From contig JAADHP010000221.1 of the NCBI GenBank assembly GCA_013151785.1, forward strand, positions 1 to 16,830: a stretch of DNA of 16,830 nt, in the 5' to 3' direction. The notes under the pieces were generated by a model. The model was not told the origin of the DNA, did not search any database, and saw nothing but the letters and a program-made list of their open reading frames with translations. This document shows, in pieces, positions 5,242 through 11,753 of the stretch. The stretch's first letter is position 1; each line of letters starts with the position of its first letter. The stretch comes from Nitrospirota bacterium. Lineage in GTDB: Bacteria; Nitrospirota; Thermodesulfovibrionia; Thermodesulfovibrionales; JdFR-85. Position numbers and translations under genes: made by a program.

Positions 5242-7350
5242 ATGACCTCTATAAGAACATATACCTTGAAAGAAGGCGAATTGTTTGCTTTGTTAAATCC
5301 TCTGGGAGACATACTTCCATCAGAGGTGTCTCCTGAGCAGGGGCTTTATGCCGACGACACAAGGTTCCTCAGCAGACTTGATATGAGAATCGATGGGATG
5401 ATCCCTGGACTTCTAAGTTCTACTATAAAAAAAGACAACATCCTTTTTACTGCTGACCTTTCGAACCCACATCTTCAAAAAAACAACGGAAGAATCGAAA
5501 AAAACACCATACACATATTCAGAACATTTTTCCTCTATAATAAAAACGCCTATGAGCGCCTGAGCTTAAAGAATTTTAATCCCACAGGGATTACGTTAAA
5601 ACTCGAGTTCTTTTTCGATGCCGATTATGTGGACATATTCGAGTTGAGGGGAACAAAACGACTGCAAAGGGGAAAGAAAAAACCTGCAATGATTGAAGAT
5701 TCCTCAGTCCGATTCTCCTACGAAGGAATGGACGGGCTATCCCGTTATACGATACTTCATTTCACCCCGGCTCCTGACAGGCTTTCTGCAAAATCAGCCG
5801 AATACATCCTTGCCCTGGGACCTGACGAAGAAAGGCATATTTACATAACAATAACTATAGGGTACGAAAAAAGAATGTCCCTCCTTCATTACGACCAGGC
5901 CTTTCAATATCTCAAAGAAGGAATCGAAAGGATAAAGTCAAATACCGTGACAATCCGGACATCCAATGAACAATTCAACGACCTCTTAGATCGTTCAAAA
6001 GCAGATATATGCACACTTGTAACCAAGACAGATGTGGGGCTATACCCCTATGCAGGTATTCCATGGTATAGCACCATATTTGGCCGTGATGGAATCATTA
6101 CAGCGCTTGAATGCCTGTGGACCAAACCTGACGTGGCAAGAGGTGTACTTGCCTTTCTTTCTGCAAACCAGGCAAAGGAGCTTGATCCTGAGAACGATGC
6201 TGAGCCTGGCAAGATTCCCCATGAGATAAGAAAAGGTGAAATGGCGCGAACCGGTGAGGTTCCTTTTGAACATTATTATGGTTCTGTAGATGCTACCCCT
6301 CTTTATATCCTCCTTGCAGGTGAGTATCTGAAACGTACAGGTGATATAGATCTTATTGATGAAATCTGGGAAAATCTTAAAGCTGCACTTAAATGGATCA
6401 AAGAGTATGGAGATATGGATGGCGACGGATTTGTAGAATACTCCCGCCATTCCCAGAAAGGGCTGATAAATCAGGGTTGGAAAGATTCTTATAATTCTGT
6501 TTTTCATGACAGTGGAGCCCTTGCTGAACCTCCTATCGCCCTTGTTGAGGTACAGGGCTATGTCTATGGCGCATGCAATCATCTGATCAAAATCGGCCGA
6601 TATCTGGGCGACCAGGAGGTAGTATCAATTGCAAGCTCCATCCTCTCCAAACTTAAGAAGAATTTTCATAAATATTTCTGGTCAAAAAAAATAGGAATGT
6701 ATGCCCTTGCCCTTGACGGAAAGAAGCAACCCTGTGAGGTGAGGGCATCAAACGCAGGACATACGCTCTTTACAGGTATAGCACACAAAAAGGCAGCTAA
6801 AAACATGGCAAGATTATTACTTTCGGAGAGATTCTTCTCAGGCTGGGGAATAAGAACAATTGCCAGTGGAGAGGCCCTCTATAATCCAATGAGCTATCAT
6901 AATGGTAGTGTATGGCCTCATGACAATGCAATCATCGGAATGGGACTGTCACGTTATGGCTATAAAAAAGAGGTAATAAAACTGCTTGAAGGTCTGTTTG
7001 AAGCAAGTCTTTATGTTGAACTACACCGTCTTCCAGAGCTTTTCTGCGGATTTATCAGAAGGCCAGGTGAGGGGCCTACATTGTATCCTGTTGCATGCCA
7101 GCCCCAGGCCTGGGCATCAGGCGCCGTGTTTTTACTGCTTCAGGCATGTCTTGGTTTGAGTTTTGAGGCAGAGACAAACTCCATAATCTTCAAAAATCCC
7201 ATGCTACCAGACTTCATTGATTATGTAGAGATTGACAATCTCAGACTTATGGAATCCAGGGTCAGGCTCTTTCTTGAGAGATACAAAGACGATGTGGTGG
7301 TAAAGGTGCTTGACAAGGAGGGAGATGTAAGAATAGTTATTTATAAGTGA
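5242..7350 (+). CDS. Amylo-alpha-1,6-glucosidase (glycogen debranching enzyme family, GDE_N_bis + six-hairpin catalytic domain)
   Basis: The 702-residue protein has an N-terminal beta-sandwich domain of the bacterial debranching type (FALLNPLGDILPSEVSPEQGLYADDTRFLS, residues about 15-45) and an (alpha/alpha)6 barrel from about residue 255. Barrel landmarks are IFGRDGI with D283, GWKDS with D415, SYHNGSVWPHDN (about 551-562) and LPELFCG with E599; these are the aspartate/glutamate positions expected to include the acid-base pair. The family removes alpha-1,6-linked glucose at glycogen branch stubs, although several members act on other oligosaccharides such as glucosyl-sucrose compounds. No signal peptide, so cytoplasmic. 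It follows the GT4 gene by 11 bases with no strong Shine-Dalgarno, so re-initiation is likely. The stop codon lies inside the left arm of a terminator hairpin. The length is normal for the family and nothing looks truncated. Confidence 0.9.
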   Translation: MTSIRTYTLKEGELFALLNPLGDILPSEVSPEQGLYADDTRFLSRLDMRIDGMIPGLLSSTIKKDNILFTADLSNPHLQKNNGRIEKNTIHIFRTFFLYNKNAYERLSLKNFNPTGITLKLEFFFDADYVDIFELRGTKRLQRGKKKPAMIEDSSVRFSYEGMDGLSRYTILHFTPAPDRLSAKSAEYILALGPDEERHIYITITIGYEKRMSLLHYDQAFQYLKEGIERIKSNTVTIRTSNEQFNDLLDRSKADICTLVTKTDVGLYPYAGIPWYSTIFGRDGIITALECLWTKPDVARGVLAFLSANQAKELDPENDAEPGKIPHEIRKGEMARTGEVPFEHYYGSVDATPLYILLAGEYLKRTGDIDLIDEIWENLKAALKWIKEYGDMDGDGFVEYSRHSQKGLINQGWKDSYNSVFHDSGALAEPPIALVEVQGYVYGACNHLIKIGRYLGDQEVVSIASSILSKLKKNFHKYFWSKKIGMYALALDGKKQPCEVRASNAGHTLFTGIAHKKAAKNMARLLLSERFFSGWGIRTIASGEALYNPMSYHNGSVWPHDNAIIGMGLSRYGYKKEVIKLLEGLFEASLYVELHRLPELFCGFIRRPGEGPTLYPVACQPQAWASGAVFLLLQACLGLSFEAETNSIIFKNPMLPDFIDYVEIDNLRLMESRVRLFLERYKDDVVVKVLDKEGDVRIVIYK

Positions 7351-7382
7351 AGCTCCGACCTCTGCTCGGAGCTTCACTTTCT
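7345..7382 (+). terminator. Rho-independent terminator of the GT4-debranching operon
   Basis: A perfect 14-bp stem (7345-7358 with 7366-7379, AAGTGAAGCTCCGA and its complement) with a 7-base loop is followed by TCTTTG. The TGA stop of the debranching gene (7348-7350) lies within the left arm. Confidence 0.8.
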
Positions 7383-7446
7383 TTGAGGGGACTCAGTCCC
7401 CTCAAACTCCCCCCAATATGGTTTAATACTTTTTTATGTTGGGGGG
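7382..7446. repeat. Two tandem G/C-rich palindromes downstream of the terminator
   Basis: The first is a near-perfect palindrome: 7382-7393 against 7395-7406 with one central base (TTTGAGGGGACT and its complement). The second pairs CCCCCCAA (7409-7416) with TTGGGGGG (7439-7446) around an AT-rich loop. Both lie in the noncoding gap and look like a degenerate intergenic palindrome unit. They may help block read-through or 3' decay. Confidence 0.7.
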
Positions 7447-7473
7447 TTTAAAGGAGGCGTAGCCCCATTTAAG

Positions 7474-7536
7474 TTTTACGAAAACTGCCATTCATCACCG
7501 AACAAAGCTCGGAGTATTCTGGCAGTTTTCGTAAAA
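7474..7536. repeat. Perfect 17-bp inverted repeat with 29-base spacer
   Basis: TTTTACGAAAACTGCCA (7474-7490) and its exact complement (7520-7536) enclose a spacer that contains AAGCTCGGAG, a sequence related to the terminator arm at 7366-7375. The right arm ends exactly where the next promoter's -35 begins. It could be a small hairpin-forming mobile remnant, a bidirectional terminator or an operator. Confidence 0.8.
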
Positions 7537-7565
7537 TTGATTTTTCATCTGTTTCAAGATATAAT
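7537..7565 (+). promoter_or_regulatory. Promoter of the membrane protein-histidine kinase pair
   Basis: TTGATT (7537-7542), a 17-base spacer and a perfect TATAAT (7560-7565). Only 7 bases separate the -10 from the ATG at 7573, so the predicted transcript begins at or next to the start codon and would be leaderless. The -35 abuts the 17-bp inverted repeat, which could let a protein bound there control it. Confidence 0.55.
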
Positions 7566-7572
7566 AAAATAT

Positions 7573-8037
7573 ATGCTTTTCCGGATATTGCGATTTGTTT
7601 TCTTTGTATCCATCTGCCTTTTCCCGTCAAATGTTTTGGCTGTACAGGAACATGGTGGTGCCGAGGGACTTCTGTCGCATGAACTTGCCCATTTATTCTT
7701 TGCCTTCTCTGTTACATACCTGTTCGTTAAAATCAGTCTGAGCAAAGAAAAGAAAAAAAGTCCATATCGTGAACTCCGGATGGCTTCACTGTTCTTCATA
7801 ATATGGAATGTCATAACCTTTGTTACTCACATATCAAGAGAATATATGGATAAGTCTCAATTCCAGGGTCTTTATCTCAGAGTTGATAACATGGCATCCA
7901 TATTATGGTATACAGGCAGCATTGTTGAACATATTTTCATAGTACTGGCATGCTGGTATTTCCTGAAGGCCCTATACAGGATAAAAGACGTCACGGGAGA
8001 GCCAGTAGACTTACCAGTGAACAGAAAGGAATTATGA
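7573..8037 (+). CDS. Small multi-pass membrane protein with signal sequence, partner of the histidine kinase
   Basis: From the ATG at 7573 the product is 154 residues. Residues 1-23 form a signal peptide or first anchor (MLFRILRFVFFVSICLFPSNVLA). Three further hydrophobic spans follow: LFFAFSVTYLFVKISL, MASLFFIIWNVITFVTHI and IVEHIFIVLACWYFLKALY. Histidines occur at membrane edges (HGG, SHELAHLFF, THISRE, VEHIF), which is suggestive of metal or haem contact but not diagnostic. The frame could be extended upstream to a TTG at 7537, but that TTG overlaps the promoter's -35, so I reject it. There is no Shine-Dalgarno before 7573, in line with a leaderless start. The stop overlaps the kinase start in an ATGA arrangement, so the two are co-translated and probably function together as a membrane sensor unit. 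The family is not recognised. Confidence 0.7.
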   Translation: MLFRILRFVFFVSICLFPSNVLAVQEHGGAEGLLSHELAHLFFAFSVTYLFVKISLSKEKKKSPYRELRMASLFFIIWNVITFVTHISREYMDKSQFQGLYLRVDNMASILWYTGSIVEHIFIVLACWYFLKALYRIKDVTGEPVDLPVNRKEL

Positions 8038-9494
8038 TTTCCCTCCACTTGCATATATTTATTGATATTGTCGGCTCACTTGCTGTTATCTATATCACAT
8101 TCCAGGCAGTCAGAACAGGAAGATCTATAGCACTCCGTAACAGGGACATAATTTTCTACAGGTATCTCTATTATCAGGCAATTACCCTGTTCGTATTTGC
8201 CTCCGGCAGGGCCTTCGGGCATATTATCAAGAGGATTCTCCTGCTAACAGATAATCAGGATATATGGGCACTTCTATCTCCCCTGAGCGGTGGGTTGAAT
8301 ACCCTTACATTTATTGCCTTCAGTCTCATTGCCCTTATGTATAGCAATGTGCAGGATGTTAATCGACAGATAGACGAACTGATTACTGAAAGGAGAAGAT
8401 ACAAGAGACTCTTTGATTATAAAACAAAGATATTCGATTCCATGTATTTCCCAGCCGTGGTAATCTCAGAAGACTACAAGATATTAGATGTAAACAGACG
8501 GTTTGTAGAGATATGTAAAGATAAGAACAAGGCTGAGTTGATCGGGAAGAATTGTTATGAAGTTACTCATAGCAGTTCGGTTCCCTGCCTTAGTGAAGAT
8601 CATCCCTGTCCGATCAAAAAGGTCATTAATGAAGGAACCACGGAGGTGGTTATGCACCGTCATAGGTGCCCGGAGGGAGATCGGATTTTCGAGTTACATA
8701 TATCCCCTGTATTGTTCGGAGAAAGGGAGGTAAAGGCTGTCATAGAAATATGTCGGGATATAACCGAGATATTGAAAGAACAGGCGGAGAAAGAAAGGTT
8801 AAGAAAGCAGTTGTTTCAGACCCAGAAAATGGCTTCCCTACAAACACTGATTGCAGGGATAGCACACGAGTTTAATAATCTTCTTGTGGGGATTATGGGC
8901 AATGCAGAACTCATCCTTAACATGCCTGCCGATGCTGGGATTAGAGAAAGGGTGGAGAAGATCAGTAGCTCTTCTCAAAGGGCTGCAGAACTGATAAAAA
9001 AGATGCTTTATTATCAGAGTGCTGTTCATTCGGAAAAACAGCCATTTAATCTTAAGGTGTTCCTTCTGGATTTCCAGAAGTTTGTCCATTCAATAAAGCC
9101 TGAAGAAGTGGACGTAAAATTTATTCTGGATATAGAGGATCTGATAATTTATGGAGACCCCCAGTCCCTTAATGATGCCTTTATTAATATAGTTGAAAAT
9201 GCCTTTCAGGCAATGATAGACGGTGGCAGATTGGATATAGAGGTCAGAAAGACCATACAAGATGGTAAACCCTATGTTATGCTTGCATTCATGGATACCG
9301 GTGAGGGGATTGCACCAGAGAATCTGGATCGGGTCTTTGATCCCTTTTTCACAACGAGGGATGTGGGCTCCGGGACAGGTCTCGGGCTTTATGTAGCAAA
9401 GGGTGTTGTGGAATCTCATGACGGAAAGATAGTGGTGGAGAGCACGCAGGGTGAGGGTACGCGTTTTACAGTTTACCTTCCTTATAAGGACTGA
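8034..9494 (+). CDS. Membrane-anchored PAS sensor histidine kinase
   Basis: The 486-residue protein starts at the ATG overlapping the previous stop, with AAAGGA five bases upstream; a longer frame from 7950 lies inside the previous gene. The N-terminus has about three membrane spans (HIFIDIVGSLAVIYITFQAV, YLYYQAITLFVFASG, LNTLTFIAFSLIALMYS) and then a short coiled region. A PAS domain (about 130-245) carries a cysteine/histidine cluster: C174, H179, C185, H190 and C192 within CYEVTHSSSVPC...HPCP. The transmitter has an H-box AGIAHEFNNLL with phospho-acceptor H278, an N-box (NIVENAFQAM), a G1 box DTGEGI, an F-box DPFFTT and a G2 box GTGLGLY. This H-box type is common in NtrB/hybrid-like kinases. 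No receiver domain or response regulator gene is present, so it is an orphan kinase here. The signal sensed is unknown; the cysteine cluster suggests metal binding or redox sensing. Confidence 0.9.
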   Translation: MISLHLHIFIDIVGSLAVIYITFQAVRTGRSIALRNRDIIFYRYLYYQAITLFVFASGRAFGHIIKRILLLTDNQDIWALLSPLSGGLNTLTFIAFSLIALMYSNVQDVNRQIDELITERRRYKRLFDYKTKIFDSMYFPAVVISEDYKILDVNRRFVEICKDKNKAELIGKNCYEVTHSSSVPCLSEDHPCPIKKVINEGTTEVVMHRHRCPEGDRIFELHISPVLFGEREVKAVIEICRDITEILKEQAEKERLRKQLFQTQKMASLQTLIAGIAHEFNNLLVGIMGNAELILNMPADAGIRERVEKISSSSQRAAELIKKMLYYQSAVHSEKQPFNLKVFLLDFQKFVHSIKPEEVDVKFILDIEDLIIYGDPQSLNDAFINIVENAFQAMIDGGRLDIEVRKTIQDGKPYVMLAFMDTGEGIAPENLDRVFDPFFTTRDVGSGTGLGLYVAKGVVESHDGKIVVESTQGEGTRFTVYLPYKD

Positions 9495-9571
9495 CAAGTA
9501 TTGCTCAACCTTTCAGATTTTTATTCTGGTCTTCACCTTAAAATAGTGATTGACTATTCAGTCAACTTTAT

Positions 9572-9743
9572 AGGCATACAGGTATTGCCTTCTCAGTCAT
9601 TCTCGCATGCCATCCGTGGCATGCTCCGAGGAGAAAATCAGGTTCACCCATCCGTGGCATGCTCCGAGGAGAAAATCAGGTTCACCCTCCTGGTGAACCT
9701 CTTTGATTTTCTGAAACCCTTCAAAGGCAATACCTATATGCCT
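9572..9743 (+). repeat. Structured repeat element, copy 2
   Basis: The ends 9572-9591 and 9724-9743 are inverted over 20 bases with one C/A mismatch (left arm AGGCATACAGGTATTGCCTT). Internal hairpins match copy 1. P3 is GCATGCCA-TCCG-TGGCATGC (9605-9624). P4 is GAAAATC/GATTTTC enclosing AGGTTCACC-CTCCT-GGTGAACCT (about 9671-9711). The arm bases differ from copy 1 at positions where the partner base differs too: copy 1 has TATAGCC opposite GGCTATA, copy 2 has TATTGCC opposite GGCAATA. In P3, G over C in copy 1 becomes T over A. The P2 hairpin of copy 1 is missing and a 38-bp duplication has been added. Confidence 0.85.
9612..9687 (+). repeat. 38-bp perfect tandem duplication inside element copy 2
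   Basis: Positions 9612-9649 and 9650-9687 are identical (unit starts ATCCGTGGCATGCTCCGAGG and ends GGTTCACCC). The unit includes the right arm of P3 and the left arm of P4, so the repeat doubles the middle of the element. Perfect identity suggests it is recent. Confidence 0.9.
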
Positions 9744-9796
9744 GCTTTTGTGCAGACCTTATTTTCTAACGGGAATTTTGGGTCTTTATTTCTTGT

Positions 9797-9827
9797 TTGA
9801 AGATGTTAAGGATGATTATGTTATTAT
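9797..9827 (+). promoter_or_regulatory. Weak promoter candidate for the four-gene operon
   Basis: TTGAAG (9797-9802), a long 19-base spacer and TATTAT (9822-9827) with an extended TGT just before it. The start would be near 9834, leaving about 18 bases to the ATG with GGAGG in between. The spacer is longer than ideal. Confidence 0.3.
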
Positions 9828-9851
9828 TTATGAAAAATCCTGGAGGATGAA

Positions 9852-10568
9852 ATGTTTCTTGATGAGATAACAATGAAGGAATTTTCCGAGAATCTTGAAC
9901 GTACAAAGACAATAATAATCCCCTATGGTACTGTTGAGGAGCACGGGCAACACCTTCCCCTTGGAACTGATACCATAATACCCCTTGAGATTTTAAAGGA
10001 GGTGTCAAGACATTGCAATGTATTCATAGCACCACCGGTGCATTATGGGGTTTGTACCTCTACAAGACAACACCCAGGTACAATAACCATCTCTCCCGAT
10101 ACACTGAGGCATCTAACCCTTGATATTGTAAGGGATGCCTATAAAAAGGGACTGAGAAACTTTATCCTCCTATCAGGTCATGGTGGAGGGCTTCATATAA
10201 ATGCACTGAAAGAGGTGGCTGAAATACTGATTGAAGAGCTTGATGGAATCAAGATCGCTGTTATCTGCCCCTACAGTTTACTCTGGGAGAGACTGCAGGA
10301 GATAGCAGAAACAGAGAACGACTCCCATGCCGGTGAGATAGAGACATCCCTTATAATGGCCCTGAGGCCTGAACTTGTCAGGGGAACCTCAGAGGAGGAG
10401 TATCCTACCTTTCCCAAACCCTTTATAGTAAAGAACAAGTTGCAATACTGGCCTGGTGGTGTCTGGGGCAACCCTTCAAAGGCATCAGCAGAAAAGGGAA
10501 GGAAGGTGGCCGGACTCATAGTGGATGAACTTGTAAGCTTTATAAAGGAGGTTGAAAGTAGTGGATAA
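9852..10568 (+). CDS. Creatininase-family metal-dependent amidohydrolase
   Basis: This 238-residue protein carries the creatininase fold hallmarks: IPYGTVEEHGQHLPLGTD (23-40), whose E29, H31 and D40 align with the metal ligands E-x-H and D of the family, LSGHGGG with H110, and HAGEIETSL (159-167), which supplies further acidic ligands. The family includes creatininase, the archaeal FAPy deformylase of the flavin/F420 pathway and the mycofactocin peptidase MftE, all of which cut C-N bonds with two metal ions, so the substrate here is open. TGGAGG sits five bases before the ATG. It is the first gene of a four-gene operon and its 3' end overlaps the next gene by 8 bases. No signal peptide, so cytoplasmic. 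The surrounding operon (second hydrolase, phosphatase, kinase) suggests a small-molecule pathway rather than creatinine use. Confidence 0.85.
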   Translation: MFLDEITMKEFSENLERTKTIIIPYGTVEEHGQHLPLGTDTIIPLEILKEVSRHCNVFIAPPVHYGVCTSTRQHPGTITISPDTLRHLTLDIVRDAYKKGLRNFILLSGHGGGLHINALKEVAEILIEELDGIKIAVICPYSLLWERLQEIAETENDSHAGEIETSLIMALRPELVRGTSEEEYPTFPKPFIVKNKLQYWPGGVWGNPSKASAEKGRKVAGLIVDELVSFIKEVESSG

Positions 10569-11121
10569 TCTTGAGAGGTTTTTCTTAGACAGGAAAGATA
10601 CCCTGCTGGTAATAATCGATATACAGGACAGACTGGCAAGGGTAATGAAGGAGCGTGAAACTGTGGTAAATAATGTATTACACCTTGTGGAACTTGCAAA
10701 ACTGTTTAATATGCCTGTGGTTGTTACGGAGCAATACCCCAGGGGCCTGGGGCCCACAGTTGCTGAGTTGAAAGATGCACTTGGAGATAATCTTCCCATT
10801 GAGAAGATAACCTTCAGTTGCTCTGAGACAGAACACTTCAGGGATACTCTTAAGAAAATAGACCGTAAAAAGGTTCTTCTCACTGGTATGGAGACCCATG
10901 TCTGTGTACTCCAGACCTGCCTTGACCTTTTAAGGGATGGCTACAGGGTTCATCTTGTCACAGATGCTACCACCTCCAGAAAGCCTGACGATAAATCTGT
11001 GGCAGTGGAATTCATGAGAGATGCCGGTGCAGTGATAACATGCACAGAGACAGTGCTATTTCAGATCCTTAAAAAGGCTGGAACAGAGGAGTTTAAAGTA
11101 ATCTCAAGGAGAATAAAGTGA
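10561..11121 (+). CDS. Isochorismatase-family cysteine hydrolase
   Basis: The 186-residue product shows the isochorismatase/nicotinamidase triad: D20 in the IIDIQD strand, K82 in EKITFSC, and nucleophile C115 in GMETHVCVLQT, where the preceding loop holds the typical cis-peptide region. An isochorismatase proper would need a different substrate pocket; bacterial relatives also include nicotinamidases, N-carbamoylsarcosine amidases and ureidoacrylate hydrolases. I place the start at the GTG at 10561, nine bases after AGGAGG (10546-10551). A longer frame opens with TTG at 10552 directly abutting that ribosome site, which is too close. It overlaps the creatininase gene by 8 bases and its TGA overlaps the next gene's GTG, so expression is coupled. 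Pairing with a creatininase-family enzyme recalls creatine/hydantoin-like C-N hydrolysis cascades, but that is inference. Confidence 0.85.
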   Translation: MDNLERFFLDRKDTLLVIIDIQDRLARVMKERETVVNNVLHLVELAKLFNMPVVVTEQYPRGLGPTVAELKDALGDNLPIEKITFSCSETEHFRDTLKKIDRKKVLLTGMETHVCVLQTCLDLLRDGYRVHLVTDATTSRKPDDKSVAVEFMRDAGAVITCTETVLFQILKKAGTEEFKVISRRIK

Positions 11122-11753
11122 GTAAGACCACCCTCTACCTTGTAAGGCATGGTAAAACCATTGGTTCGGAGGAGATGCGATACAAGGGACATACTGATGT
11201 TGCCCTTTCCCCTGAAGGAGAAGATGAGATCAGGGTTCTCGGGGAAAGACTGAAGGCACTGAATGGCAGGATTGGTGCTATTTATTCTTCTGACCTCAGT
11301 CGGGCGATGAAAACAGCAGAGATACTTGGCAGATTTATTGGAGTGCAACCCGAACCAGTGGTAGAATTACGGGAGCGTAATTTTGGCCGATGGGAAGGAA
11401 TGAGCTTTAAGGAGATAGAAAAGGTTTATCCGGTGGAGTTTAACAGATGGAAGGCAGACCCCCTCAGATATAGTCCTCCTGGTGGAGAGAGCACTGAAGA
11501 TGTGGCGCAAAGGGTTACAAGGGCCTTGGAGCAGATTATAATTAGACACAGGGGAGAACAGATAATGATCGTGGCACATGGTGGTGTTAACAGGATTGTC
11601 CTCTGTCATTTCATGGGGATACCCATGAGTAATATCTTCAGAATAGAGCAGGATTATGGATGTCTGAATATTATAGATATCTTTGAGGACGGATTCCCAG
11701 TGGTTAGACTCTTAAATGGCAATTTTATAAACCCAGGAGGCTATCATGATTGA
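11118..11753 (+). CDS. Histidine phosphatase superfamily protein (phosphoglycerate mutase-like/CobC-like)
   Basis: This 211-residue enzyme has the phosphohistidine motif LVRHGKT with nucleophile H11, the LRERNFGRWEGM segment with E86, and the second catalytic histidine H154 in VAHGGVNR. The PPGGES segment near residues 120-125 is typical of CobC/GpmB-type members. The family hydrolyses phosphate monoesters on small molecules, for example alpha-ribazole phosphate or sugar phosphates; no cobalamin genes lie nearby, so CobC is not supported by context. It starts with GTG at 11118, which overlaps the previous stop (GTGA), with AAGGAG seven bases upstream. Its own stop overlaps the start of the following kinase gene by 8 bases. 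No signal sequence. Its position beside a small-molecule kinase raises the idea of a phosphorylation-dephosphorylation pair in one pathway. Confidence 0.87.
   Translation: MSKTTLYLVRHGKTIGSEEMRYKGHTDVALSPEGEDEIRVLGERLKALNGRIGAIYSSDLSRAMKTAEILGRFIGVQPEPVVELRERNFGRWEGMSFKEIEKVYPVEFNRWKADPLRYSPPGGESTEDVAQRVTRALEQIIIRHRGEQIMIVAHGGVNRIVLCHFMGIPMSNIFRIEQDYGCLNIIDIFEDGFPVVRLLNGNFINPGGYHD

Larger units (their letters stand above)
9495..9851. other. Intergenic stretch of 357 bases
   Basis: It contains the structured element copy 2 (9572-9743), a small TTGACT-ATTC-AGTCAA palindrome at 9550-9565 and a weak promoter candidate (9797-9827). An open frame runs through 9501-9800 but is explained by the repeat and has no ribosome site, so I call no gene. 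Confidence 0.6.

Noticed and set aside
6040..6582. A 180-codon leftward open frame
   Set aside because: It is fully inside the debranching enzyme catalytic domain, which is strongly conserved in the other frame.
7537..7572. A TTG start for the small membrane protein
   Set aside because: It coincides with the promoter -35 and the extension precedes an already complete signal peptide.
9501..9800. A 99-codon rightward open frame after the kinase gene
   Set aside because: It runs through the structured repeat and its tandem duplication, has no ribosome site and resembles no protein.
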